A stretch of 64,000 bases of DNA from positions 702,243 through 766,242 of the forward strand of contig NZ_MDJD01000034.1 in assembly GCF_001747085.1 (NCBI RefSeq), read 5' to 3'. A program made the position numbers and the translations under genes. The notes under the pieces are model-generated. The model saw nothing but the letters and a program-made list of their open reading frames with translations, made no database searches and had not been told where the DNA came from. Positions 27,474-37,900 of this stretch are shown here, one piece after another (positions within the stretch are counted from its first letter, which is position 1; every line of letters begins with the position of its first letter). This stretch comes from Flavivirga aquatica (GTDB lineage Bacteria; Bacteroidota; Bacteroidia; Flavobacteriales; Flavobacteriaceae).

Positions 27474-28478
27474 TCAATTCAAAATCTTAACTAACAGCTC
27501 CTTTAATAAATCGCCTTGAGGTACAGCACTAGCTCCTACACCTTTACTCTTTAAATCAAATTCTCGTAATATAGAAATTACCATACTTACTTTACGCATA
27601 GGATAATGTCTAGCTGCTGTTAAGTAGTCATTAACAAAATAAGGGTTCACTTTTAAAGCAGAAGCTACATGCCTTGGAGACTTATCACTTAACCCATGTA
27701 ATTGAAGCAATTGCGAGAAAAAACTAAACAATAAAGATACCGTAACTACCATAGGATTATCTTTTGGGTTATCTGCAAAATAATTAACGATTTTATGTGC
27801 TTTAATAATATTTTTCTCCCCTATAGCTTTACGTAATTCAAAATTATTATAATCCTTACTAATACCTATATTCTTTTCAATATGCTCAGGTGTGATTTCT
27901 GTTCCTTTTGGTAAAATAATCTGAAGTTTTTCTAACTCATTATTTATTTTACTTAAATCCGTTCCTAAAAACTCAACAAGCATTTGAGCTGCTTTTGGAG
28001 AAATAGTATACTTTTTTGGTGTTAATACTCTACGAATCCAGTCGGCTACCTGATTTTCATAAAGCTTTTTACTCTCGTAAACCACTCCCGTTTTTTTAAG
28101 AGATTTATATAAGGCCTTACGCTTATCTATTTTCTTATACTTATAATTAACAACAAGCACCGTAGTAGGCTGTGGGTTTTGCGCATAAGCAGCTAATTTC
28201 TCTATAGTACGAGATAAATCTTGAGCCTCTTTAACAATAACCACTTGATATTCCGCCATCATAGGGTATCGCTTAGCATTACTAACAATCTCATCTATTG
28301 CTACATCTCTTCCATACAAAACCATTTGATTAAATCCACGCTCTTCTTCTGCTAAAACTGTTGTTTCAATAAAATTTGAAATCTTATCAATATAATAAGA
28401 CTCCTCTCCCATTAAAAAATAAATAGGTTTTAAATTGCCGTTTTTTATATCTGTAACTAATTGTTTGACTTCGTCCAA
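27474..28478 (-). CDS. holA: DNA polymerase III subunit delta
   Basis: A 334-aa clamp-loader delta subunit. It starts MDEVKQLVTDIKNGNLKPIYFLMGEESYYID, the classic HolA opening, followed by the AAA+-like domain lacking a P-loop and the collar domain (about 205-334, with DNFELRKAIGEKN-like helices and FFSQLLQLHGL). It opens the beta clamp for loading. The start codon is TTG. It diverges from the HsdR-N-like gene, a pairing I recall in many Bacteroidota. Confidence 0.93.
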   Translation of the reverse strand: MDEVKQLVTDIKNGNLKPIYFLMGEESYYIDKISNFIETTVLAEEERGFNQMVLYGRDVAIDEIVSNAKRYPMMAEYQVVIVKEAQDLSRTIEKLAAYAQNPQPTTVLVVNYKYKKIDKRKALYKSLKKTGVVYESKKLYENQVADWIRRVLTPKKYTISPKAAQMLVEFLGTDLSKINNELEKLQIILPKGTEITPEHIEKNIGISKDYNNFELRKAIGEKNIIKAHKIVNYFADNPKDNPMVVTVSLLFSFFSQLLQLHGLSDKSPRHVASALKVNPYFVNDYLTAARHYPMRKVSMVISILREFDLKSKGVGASAVPQGDLLKELLVKILN

Positions 28479-28605
28479 ACTATTTTAAATTTTCAAATTA
28501 TAAACTCTAAGCTCCAAATAAGAATGATAATTTATTAGGATTTAGCGTTTGAATATTGCGATTTCTGGTTTTGTAGTTTAACTTTGAAAAATAAATAGAT
28601 GCACC

Positions 28606-29058
28606 TTGCAAGAGCTTAATTTTCCAAAATTTTCGTTTCGATTCAAAAATAATGAAAATAAAATTTCTATTTTCGATAGCATTCGTAAAAAATTTGTGAT
28701 TTTACAACCCGAAGAATGGGTACGCCAACACTGCGTTCAGTTTTTAATTGAAGAAAAAGGATTTCCTAAATCTTTAATAAATGTAGAAAAAGAACTAACC
28801 ATTAACAATTTAAAAAAACGCTATGATATTGTTATCTATAATCCAGATGGAAGTATACATTTAATGGTAGAATGCAAAGCTCCAAAAACAACTATTAATC
28901 AAAATACTTTCGATCAAATAGCACGTTATAATTTAAAGTTAAACGCCACCTATTTAATGGTTACAAACGGATTAAATCATTACTATTGTCAAATGGATTT
29001 TGAAAATGAATGTTATCAGTTTTTAAAAGACATACCTAATTATAACATAAAACAATGA
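28606..29058 (+). CDS. HsdR N-terminal-like putative nuclease protein (150 aa)
   Basis: A stand-alone domain resembling the N-terminal nuclease domain of type I restriction HsdR subunits. The PD-(D/E)xK signature is visible: Asp in KKRYDIVIYN, then LMVECKAPK (E-x-K). The family is widespread in Bacteroidota beside holA and is not a restriction system by itself. The start is TTG at 28606 (MQELNFP); the nearby ATG at 28599 is in another frame. No methylase or specificity gene is nearby. Its function is unknown, plausibly DNA repair or replication-linked. Confidence 0.8.
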   Translation: MQELNFPKFSFRFKNNENKISIFDSIRKKFVILQPEEWVRQHCVQFLIEEKGFPKSLINVEKELTINNLKKRYDIVIYNPDGSIHLMVECKAPKTTINQNTFDQIARYNLKLNATYLMVTNGLNHYYCQMDFENECYQFLKDIPNYNIKQ

Positions 29059-29132
29059 ATATTCAGCTTACCAATTGCAGTCACCTGAATAATAAAGTAC
29101 AATAAATAAACCAATAAATTTTTAGTCTAAAA

Positions 29133-30122
29133 TTGAAATTAGCCGTAGTCATATTAAACTGGAATGGAAAGCAGTTATTAGAACAGTTTTTACCATCTGT
29201 AATAACACATTCTAAAGAAGCCACTATATATATTGCCGATAATGCTTCTACAGACGATTCTATTGCTTTTGTAAAAGCAACTTATCCGTCTATACAAATT
29301 ATTAAGAATAAAGAAAATGGTGGTTATGCTAAAGGCTATAATGATGCTCTAAAACAAATAGAAGCCGATGTATTTTGTCTTTTAAATAGCGATGTTGAAG
29401 TCACTAAAAACTGGCTACCTCCTATTATTAATGTTTTTAATAAAGATTTAAATACAACTATTATTCAGCCAAAATTATTAGACTTTAAAAAGAAAGATTA
29501 TTTTGAGTATGCTGGTGCTGCAGGCGGTTTTTTAGATAAATATGGTTACCCTTATTGTAGAGGTAGAGTTTTTAACACCATAGAGAAAGATACTGGACAA
29601 TATAATGATACCACCGAAATATTTTGGGCATCTGGAGCTTGTTTTTTCATAAGAAGCACCGTTTTTAAACAGTTAAACGGATTTGACGAGTACTTTTTTG
29701 CTCATATGGAAGAAATAGATTTGTGCTGGCGGGCAAAAAATTTAGGGTATTCTATAAAATATATTGGAGATTCCGAAGTTTATCATGTAGGTGGTGCCAC
29801 ATTAAATGCTATTAACCCTAGAAAAACATACCTAAATTTTAGAAACAGTTTATTCTCTCTCACTAAAAACGCTAAAGGACTATTATTCAGAATCATACTA
29901 ACACGTCTAATTTTAGATGGTATTGCTGGAATAAAATTTTTAATTGAATTTAAACCAAAACATATGTTAGCAGTCTTAAAAGCACATTTTAGTTTTTATT
30001 ATCATTTAAAACGATTACTAAATCAAAGAAAATCTAATACAAATAAAAAAAAATATTATGGCACGACATCCGTAGTATTTGATTACTTCGTAAATAAAAA
30101 AAACGATTACAAAAGTTTATAA
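29133..30122 (+). CDS. Glycosyltransferase family 2 (329 aa)
   Basis: A GT-A fold transferase. KLAVVILNWNGK opens the nucleotide-binding domain, ADNASTDDS binds the UDP/dTDP, LLNSDVEV carries the metal-binding Asp, and FDEYFFAHMEEIDLCWRAK is the acceptor-side ED motif typical of rhamnosyl-like transferases. One amphipathic segment near the C-terminus may attach it to the membrane. It starts at TTG 29133. Donor and acceptor are unknown. Confidence 0.9.
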   Translation: MKLAVVILNWNGKQLLEQFLPSVITHSKEATIYIADNASTDDSIAFVKATYPSIQIIKNKENGGYAKGYNDALKQIEADVFCLLNSDVEVTKNWLPPIINVFNKDLNTTIIQPKLLDFKKKDYFEYAGAAGGFLDKYGYPYCRGRVFNTIEKDTGQYNDTTEIFWASGACFFIRSTVFKQLNGFDEYFFAHMEEIDLCWRAKNLGYSIKYIGDSEVYHVGGATLNAINPRKTYLNFRNSLFSLTKNAKGLLFRIILTRLILDGIAGIKFLIEFKPKHMLAVLKAHFSFYYHLKRLLNQRKSNTNKKKYYGTTSVVFDYFVNKKNDYKSL

Positions 30123-30172
30123 TAAGCCGTTAGAAAGTTTTGTTAAAATGTTAAAACTGGCTATTTTTTATA

Positions 30173-30180
30173 TATTTTTG
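30173..30180 (+). promoter_or_regulatory. Promoter -7 element of the OmpA lipoprotein gene
   Basis: TATTTTTG, a perfect TAnnTTTG, is 38 bases before the ATG. It follows the end of the glycosyltransferase gene, so the OmpA gene has its own promoter. Confidence 0.55.
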
Positions 30181-30218
30181 CCTAACGTAGAATAGAAAAA
30201 TTAATCCTTAAAATAATT

Positions 30219-31058
30219 ATGAAAAAAGTTTTATTACTTAGCGTATCCGCAATGATATTATTAAGCTCATGTGTCTCAAAAAAGCAATTTGCCGATCTTG
30301 AAGCGAAACAAAAAGAAACTGAAGATTTGTTAAATTCTGCAACTGTTAAACTTAATTCTTGTTTATCTGATGCTGCAGCTGCTAATGCTCGATTAGAATC
30401 TATGAAAGAGCGCCTTTCAGATTTACGTAAAAGTAATGACGCTTTTACAGAATTAACATCTAAAGGAGCTACTAACCTAGAAAAATCTTTAGAAACTCTT
30501 AAAGAAAGAGATTTAAAAATAACACGTCTACAAGATGCCCTTACTAGAAAAGACAGTGTTACTTTAGCTTTAGTAACAAGCTTTAAACGTGAAGTTGGTA
30601 TTAACGATCCAGATATTGAAGTTAATGTAGAAAAAGGTGTTGTATTTATTTCTATTGCTGATAAATTATTATTTAAAAGTGGAAGTTACAACGTAACAGA
30701 TAAAGCTAAAGGTGTGCTTACTAAAGTTGCTAAGGTAATAAACAGTAAGCCTGAATTTGAAGCGATGATTGAAGGACATACTGATGATGTGCCTTACAGA
30801 AAAGCCCCATTATTAGATAACTGGGACTTAAGTGTAAAACGTTCTACGTCTATTATTAGAGTATTACAAGAACTTGGTGTAAACCCAGGTCAATTAATTG
30901 CTGCTGGACGTAGTTCTTATGTACCTTTAGTAGAAAATACTACTCCAGAGAACAAATCAAAAAACAGACGTACTCGTGTTGTAGTACTTCCAAAAATCGA
31001 TCAGTTTTACGACATGGTTGAAAAAGAAATGAAGAACCTTGAAGCTGGTAATAACTAA
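30219..31058 (+). CDS. OmpA family outer-membrane lipoprotein (279 aa)
   Basis: Lipobox LLSSC gives a lipidated Cys18. Residues about 25-125 form a coiled coil (KQKETEDLLNS onward), and the C-terminal domain is OmpA/MotB-like (about 135-265) with GHTDDVPY, NWDLSVKRS and GRSSYVPLVENTTPENKSKNRRTRV, the peptidoglycan-binding residues. It should anchor the outer membrane to the cell wall. The long coiled coil acts as a spacer, like Pal with an extended neck. Transcribed alone, with its own terminator. Confidence 0.92.
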   Translation: MKKVLLLSVSAMILLSSCVSKKQFADLEAKQKETEDLLNSATVKLNSCLSDAAAANARLESMKERLSDLRKSNDAFTELTSKGATNLEKSLETLKERDLKITRLQDALTRKDSVTLALVTSFKREVGINDPDIEVNVEKGVVFISIADKLLFKSGSYNVTDKAKGVLTKVAKVINSKPEFEAMIEGHTDDVPYRKAPLLDNWDLSVKRSTSIIRVLQELGVNPGQLIAAGRSSYVPLVENTTPENKSKNRRTRVVVLPKIDQFYDMVEKEMKNLEAGNN

Positions 31059-31079
31059 CCTACTTCAATATTCATAAAG

Positions 31080-31109
31080 AAAAGCTCAACTTTTAAAGGT
31101 TGGGCTTTT
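31080..31109 (+). terminator. Intrinsic terminator of the OmpA lipoprotein gene
   Basis: Arms AAAAGCTCAAC / GTTGGGCTTTT (one G-T pair) with an eight-base loop are followed by a T run, 21 bases after the stop. Confidence 0.88.
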
Positions 31110-31171
31110 TTTATGCCTAAAATTCAAACTATCACCTTCTTCCCTATTCTATAAAAATATTAATTATATAG

Positions 31172-31206
31172 CTGACATAGGTTGTCAGTCCTTCATTTTA
31201 ATTTTG
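31172..31206 (+). promoter_or_regulatory. Promoter and inverted-repeat operator of the GyrI-like gene
   Basis: CTGACA-N5-TGTCAG (31172-31188) is a perfect 6-bp inverted repeat just upstream of TAATTTTG (31199-31206), a perfect TAnnTTTG. The ATG of the GyrI-like gene follows at 31231. The repeat covers the -33 region, fitting a repressor or activator site. It is also the nearest promoter upstream of the CRISPR array. Confidence 0.55.
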
Positions 31207-31230
31207 TCTCTAATCAAAACTATACATCAT

Positions 31231-31700
31231 ATGAAACACGAATGGAGAAAAAAGGAAAAAACAGTTTACATACCAAAAAACAAACCTAAGTTAATTACTA
31301 TTCCAGAATATCAATTTATAACATTAAGCGGAAAAGGAAATCCCAACAGTCCTTTTTTCTCTGAATGTATAGGCGTATTATACAGAGTCGCTTATGCTAT
31401 AAAAATGAATCTGAAAACCTTAAAAGAAGCACCTAAAAACTATAACGATTGGACAGTATACCCATTAGAAGGGATTTGGGACATTACCGAAAAAGCTAAA
31501 CAAAATTTTAACGGACAAATAAACAAAGACGAGTTAGTATTTAATTTAATGATAAGACAACCCCATTTTGTTAGCGACAAATACTTTAACGATATGTTAG
31601 AGTTTACAAAAATAAAAAGCCTCACAGCCTTTTAAACGAGGTTAAATTTGATAAAATAACTGATGGAAAATGTATTCAAATGCTACATATTGGGAGTGAA
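31231..31700 (+). pseudogene. GyrI-like small-molecule-binding protein, frameshifted and cut off by the CRISPR array
   Basis: From ATG 31231 the frame reads MKHEWRKKEKTVYIPKNKP, the usual start of this GyrI-like family of about 205-210 residues, with GKGNPNSPFFSE and WTVYPLEGIWD. The frame stops early at 31635. Adding one base to the A run at 31614-31618 restores the family sequence (KPHSLLNEVKFDKITDGKC, then IQMLHIGSE), which continues in frame to 31700. There it stops matching, because the first CRISPR repeat begins at 31701. About 50 C-terminal residues are missing. The upstream promoter with an inverted repeat still looks intact. Confidence 0.85.
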
Positions 31701-33563
31701 GTTGTGAATTGCTTTCAGAATTGTATTTTTACTTAGCATTCACAGTACATTGTAGTAAGGAATTAACCACTACATTGTTGTGAATTGCTTTCAGAATTGT
31801 ATTTTTACTTAGCATTCACAGTATTGGCTTTTCTATTCTAGCGAGGAAATAGGTTGTGAATTGCTTTCAGAATTGTATTTTTACTTAGCATTCACAGTAC
31901 TTCACCTTTAATGTTAGATTCTATAACGGTTGTGAATTGCTTTCAGAATTGTATTTTTACTTAGCATTCACAGTAGATAGCAGAAATAAAATGCTACCAA
32001 CCTAGTTGTGAATTGCTTTCAGAATTGTATTTTTACTTAGCATTCACAGTTTAATTGATAAGCTTCATTGCCTAATGGTGTTGTGAATTGCTTTCAGAAT
32101 TGTATTTTTACTTAGCATTCACAGTTCCGTTCCTCTTCGAGTGCTTCCTCAATTTGTTGTGAATTGCTTTCAGAATTGTATTTTTACTTAGCATTCACAG
32201 TATACAAGAGTATTGATTGGGGTCAGAATACGTTGTGAATTGCTTTCAGAATTGTATTTTTACTTAGCATTCACAGTATTATATTGCTGTAAAGCTACCT
32301 CTGGAGGTTGTGAATTGCTTTCAGAATTGTATTTTTACTTAGCATTCACAGTTGGGTCTATTGGATTCCAACTAGCCAAATCGTTGTGAATTGCTTTCAG
32401 AATTGTATTTTTACTTAGCATTCACAGTCTCTGGATAGGCGTTATCTTTTCCGTTCGTGTTGTGAATTGCTTTCAGAATTGTATTTTTACTTAGCATTCA
32501 CAGTTGATACGCCACCGTTAAGGCAATCAAATAGTTGTGAATTGCTTTCAGAATTGTATTTTTACTTAGCATTCACAGTGTAGCTGTGGATATTCAACGT
32601 GGAACAGATGTTGTGAATTGCTTTCAGAATTGTATTTTTACTTAGCATTCACAGTCATCTGAAAAGAAAACTGCTACTGCTGCTTGTTGTGAATTGCTTT
32701 CAGAATTGTATTTTTACTTAGCATTCACAGTGCTGTAATAATACATTTAAATTCTGGGTATGTTGTGAATTGCTTTCAGAATTGTATTTTTACTTAGCAT
32801 TCACAGTTAAAATTATTACTTACAACGTGCTACAGAGTTGTGAATTGCTTTCAGAATTGTATTTTTACTTAGCATTCACAGTTGGCTTATGTTTGATCTA
32901 CTCGGAATAGATAGTTGTGAATTGCTTTCAGAATTGTATTTTTACTTAGCATTCACAGTTGTAAAAACTTCTTGTCCTTTAAGCTTATTGTTGTGAATTG
33001 CTTTCAGAATTGTATTTTTACTTAGCATTCACAGTTTTTGCGGTTGTACCTACAGCTATGTACTGTTGTGAATTGCTTTCAGAATTGTATTTTTACTTAG
33101 CATTCACAGTACAGGGTTACGTAGCACCTTAAGAACGTAAGTTGTGAATTGCTTTCAGAATTGTATTTTTACTTAGCATTCACAGTAAGGAAAACCTCCC
33201 GACTAGCGACGACCTGTTGTGAATTGCTTTCAGAATTGTATTTTTACTTAGCATTCACAGTAAACACAAAATAAGGACACTAGCGAGAATAGTTGTGAAT
33301 TGCTTTCAGAATTGTATTTTTACTTAGCATTCACAGTTAAAACAGCTCAGTTCGTGGTGTGGGATTTGTTGTGAATTGCTTTCAGAATTGTATTTTTACT
33401 TAGCATTCACAGTTCTATAGCGGAACTAAAATCATATAAGCTGTTGTGAATTGCTTTCAGAATTGTATTTTTACTTAGCATTCACAGTTTCCTTTAATTC
33501 TGGAACATCTGGAAACGGTTGTGAATTGCTTTCAGAATTGTATTTTTACTTAGCATTCACAGT
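31701..33563 (+). CRISPR. Type II-C CRISPR array, 25 repeats and 24 spacers
   Basis: Twenty-five 46-nt repeats begin GTTGTGAATTGCTTTCAG and end ACTTAGCATTCACAGT; all copies, including both terminal ones, looked identical. Spacers are 30 nt (15), 29 nt (8) and 31 nt (1). The two repeat ends form an inverted repeat (TGTGAAT / ATTCACA). Repeat nt 1-24 are complementary to the tracrRNA at 39480-39504, so crRNAs come from the plus strand and the array faces the cas genes. No spacer visibly matches this window. Each repeat contains TTG (nt 2-4) and TATTTTTA (nt 24-31) at a promoter-like spacing of 19. Confidence 0.98.
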
Positions 33564-33672
33564 ATATCGACACTTAAATAACTGATATACTGAATGTTGA
33601 GTGTTTAATTAGAATCTACAATTTTATTGCTTTTTATAGGCTTAAACGCTTTTTAATCAAATATTTAAATTT
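33564..33672. other. AT-rich spacer between array and cas2
   Basis: This stretch after the last repeat is AT-rich and has no partial repeat and no clear terminator. It is the only non-coding flank of the array, so it is either the leader or the place where the converging array and cas transcripts meet; the sequence alone does not decide. Confidence 0.4.
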
Positions 33673-34065
<393 letters not shown>

Positions 34066-34070
34066 TTAAA

Positions 34071-34967
34071 TCACACAAATTCTGGGTATAGCACTTTTCT
34101 GCTTATGCCAGAAAAACATTGGTATAAACTATTAGTAGTTCTACTCATGGCTACCATTAGTGGGCTTTTATTGCCATCAATAAGCACATCCATTACTGGT
34201 AATTGCAATAAACTTGTTTTTAATGCCGTTGTTAACACTTCAAAAGGTTCATTAGATTTTACAATATCATAGACTAAAACATCTACAAAAACACGATAGG
34301 GTTCCATAATATCATCAGCTAAACAAAAAGCATTATATTTATTATGATGAAATATACCTACCGATGGTAACATACCGCTACTTACTAAAGCACGAGCAGT
34401 TAAGGCTCTTAAAATAGCATATCCATAATTTAATAGGTTGTTAGGGGCTAAACCATGTTGTCCTCTTATAAAATTTTCAATACCAAAAATATGTTTCCAA
34501 TAATAAACCGCTGCCCGACTTTCATGATTTTCTGTATCGCCACTCTTTACCTCTAAAGCCCATTTATACATTTTTCTAGCAGGAATTCCCTGCTTATCCA
34601 TAAAGCTTGCTTGATTTTCTATTTTTGAACTTATAGTTTGTTGCCATAAGTTTTTTTGCAAGGGTATACTAGCTTGCAATTGATGTTTAATACGTTCTGT
34701 CTGTTCGCTATGCCCTACCAAAGGTTGTAATAAACTTATGGGTAAATGGTAGCTATCACAGCTAATTATTGCTGCTTTATTTTGAATAAGCTTAGCCAAC
34801 AAACCATTACTTATAGTTATTTGTTGATGTTCTAGCACTAATATGCCAATATCCTCAATAGGTACTGTTTTGGGTGGTGTACTTTCCTCTGGATAACTAA
34901 CTACTAACTGTTTATTTTTTGTACTCAAATAGGCTGGGGTACCAAAAAAGAGGGTTCGCTTTATCAT
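34071..34967 (-). CDS. cas1: CRISPR-associated endonuclease Cas1 (type II)
   Basis: A 298-aa Cas1 of the type II subfamily. Likely metal-binding residues are Glu149 (NHESRAA), His207 (GIFHHNKYN) and Glu222 with Asp219 (LADDIMEPYR). NNLLNYGYAIL is the typical helix. It catalyses integration of new spacers with Cas2. Its ATG overlaps the cas9 stop by four bases (ATGA), so it is translationally coupled. No csn2 or cas4 was found, consistent with type II-C. Confidence 0.97.
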   Translation of the reverse strand: MIKRTLFFGTPAYLSTKNKQLVVSYPEESTPPKTVPIEDIGILVLEHQQITISNGLLAKLIQNKAAIISCDSYHLPISLLQPLVGHSEQTERIKHQLQASIPLQKNLWQQTISSKIENQASFMDKQGIPARKMYKWALEVKSGDTENHESRAAVYYWKHIFGIENFIRGQHGLAPNNLLNYGYAILRALTARALVSSGMLPSVGIFHHNKYNAFCLADDIMEPYRVFVDVLVYDIVKSNEPFEVLTTALKTSLLQLPVMDVLIDGNKSPLMVAMSRTTNSLYQCFSGISRKVLYPEFV

Positions 34968-37900
34968 CTTATAACGCTTATAATATTACCCAATCTATCC
35001 ATTTTTAATTTCCAGCATCTATCTTTTATCATAATGCCATCAATAGACTTTTCCATTTTATTTAAAGCAGAAAACTCTACTTTATTTTGAATAGGTTTTG
35101 AAATAGTGTTATGAACAAAAAAGCATTGATAGGTTGAACAACTTACTGTCTTATATATTTTTTCTACTTGCTTTTTGTTTAAATTATTAAAATTAACTAA
35201 TGATGGATTATCTATTTCTTCATCTGTTGGAACATATACCAAATCATTAGGTGATAATGAAAACAAGAACTTTCCTTTTGTATGGTTTACAGGAACTGGT
35301 GTTCGCTCATTTTTAGGTAAATTAGATACCTGTTTTTGATGTTCTATAACTTCATTTAAGGGTATTGTTTCATACACTCGTTTTTTATCTTTTTCATTCA
35401 AATAAATGGCAAAAAACAGATTAGTTCCTTTAGCTGCTTCAACATACTTATCTTTTTTATTTCCTGAATTGCCAACTTTAAATCGACTACCTATTTCATA
35501 TAATCTTACTTTATAAATAGGTTGATGATTTTTTCCTTTGTTTAAAACTTTAATATTTTTATTTAATTCTTCTACGCCATCTGCATTAAAAGCCAAATCA
35601 AATTTTTCTTTTCCTTTATCGTCTAAATAATTATTTAAATGCCTTTCAAGAATTTTTTGAATACTAATATCTGTAATTTTATCAAGTTGCTTTCTCGTTT
35701 TTATTTCAGATAAAGAAACTCTTGAAGCTGTTGCAATTTTCCCCTTTGGCGTGGGAATATTTAATTTACCAGAAACAGTTTCTTTATGCATTGGCTTTCT
35801 TATTGCCCAATTATCGCCTTTGGTTTGTTTTACTAATACTTTTTTAAGTTGCCCCTCCTTTTCAGCCCATTGCCATGTTTTGTTATTGGTTTTATTAATA
35901 ACTCTTGTGTTTTGCTTAAAACTAATAATGGTTTTTTCTAAAACAGATTTCGCTTCTACAGGAAAACCATCCCAGGGATGCTTAAAAAATTTGGTGTAAT
36001 GGTTTTTATCATTCTTAATTAGCAACAAGTCTCTTAATCCATAATTCTTTTTTTCTGCATTTAAGGCATTTAAATAATTGATATGATTTCTAGTACAACA
36101 AGCAATTACCAAAGCATCTAAAGCGTGGTGTCTATGGTCTATTCGCTTTTTTGAAAACCCTTTTGAAATTTCGTCTGGAACTTGTACTCTAAAAGCATTT
36201 ATTTTTGTATCCCAATATCCAAAATTATTAGAATTAGTCATGGTATTTAAACGTTGAAACCTTGAAGCTACCAATTCGTTCCATTTATCATTTAACCCCC
36301 AATCTTGTTTAAGTTTTGAAGTTATAGCACCTGTTACTGGAACTATATGTTTTGTAGTTACTTCCTGTTCGTCTTCTTCTCTAACCAAATTACCTAAAAG
36401 ACCTTTTATAAATTTACTAATATACCTGCTATCGTTTAATTGACGATTTATAAAGCCTTCGGGAATCTCTTCACTTAATAATTTTTTAAGTTTATTTTTA
36501 TTTTTTTTGAAATATTGATTGCAATGTTTTTCATATTGCTCTAAAGTAAATATTTCAACCGTTTTGTTTTTACCTAAAGATACTTTCTCTGTACCGTGTT
36601 TTTTTATAAACTCATAGGCTGTTTGGTTATCTTTTAATTGATTTACCTCACTTTCACAAATTATTTTATTACTTAGAGAATTATCAAAATAAAGAGATTG
36701 AGGTATAATGTGTTCTATTTGATAATCGGTAGTAAATAATTTACTCATTGGAATAGTTTTTCCTGTGTACGGCGAAGTATAACCTTGTTCTAACCATAAC
36801 TTGTATTTTATTATTTCTGCTTTAGTTGGCGAACTATTTTTTCTTATTTTTTCAATAGCATCATCAACTACATCTATGCTTTGATATATACCTTCTTCAT
36901 AAATTTTCAGAATTTCTTGTTGATTTCGCGAATATGATTTAACCTCTTGGACACCTTCATTTTGTAATTCTTTTAAAATTTCTTTGATTCTATGATTTGT
37001 ATTTTCGTTTTCTGTAACTCGATTAGTCGATGCTTTACGCTTGTAGGCAGGGTTTTTCATTTCTCGTCCTAACTCTACATGAATTTCATTAAAAAAGGAT
37101 GCTTTTCCTTTTCCATAATATTGCCAAATATCCCTTACTGTTCTTAATGTTTCGGTGACCACTTGTTCTACAATTGGGTTTCGCAAACTATGCTGTTTAA
37201 ACCCTTCAAGATATTTATTAATATCGTCTGGAGATTTCCAATACGCTATACTATTGACTTCAGAATGGCGATTATAAACCAAATAACAAGCTTGATAAGT
37301 ATTAAGCCCTTTTAAAGGGTTTTTATCTTTAAAATCTATAAAGCTTTTTAATAATTGTTTTTTAATATCATCATCTGTAATCTTTTCATCTATTTTATCT
37401 TTATTAAAATCGATACCTTTTAATCGCTCTATAATACTATAAGCACGATCTTTAACCTCTTGTTTTATCTCAGATTCATTCCAGTATTCACCCATTCGCA
37501 TTAAAGGCAATAGCCTTTTAATCGCTTTTTCTGAATAAGCAGCATACTCATTTTTAAATGGAGGAAATCGCTTAAAATTTTCTACAAATGAATCTATATC
37601 TATGTTATTCTTTATAGCAAAATTCTTTATTGCTTTTTCATACTGTATTTTATCTTTTACAGAATATATAATGTGCCATAATTTTAACTCTGTTTCTGAA
37701 GTAAAAAATAGATTTAAATCAAGGTTTTTTACTTTTTTTAATCTTGATATAAGTTGTGATTTGGTTTCATTACAAGGATATTTTTTATCTTCTACGTAAT
37801 TCCATCTATAATTATTTTTTTTTCCCTTTTCTATCTGTTTATTATTAATAAAAAACTGAATGATTTGTTTTTGTTCGATCTCTTTTTTAATGTTTAAAAA

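Noticed and set aside
28599..28621. ATG start for the HsdR-N-like gene
   Set aside because: It opens a seven-codon frame that ends at once; the family sequence starts at TTG 28606.
28606..29058. A restriction-modification system
   Set aside because: Only an HsdR-N-like domain is present; there is no methylase, specificity subunit or helicase nearby.
33564..33672. Classic leader sequence next to cas2
   Set aside because: No integration-host-type motif or promoter pointing into the array is seen, and crRNAs are read from the opposite end; left open rather than claimed.
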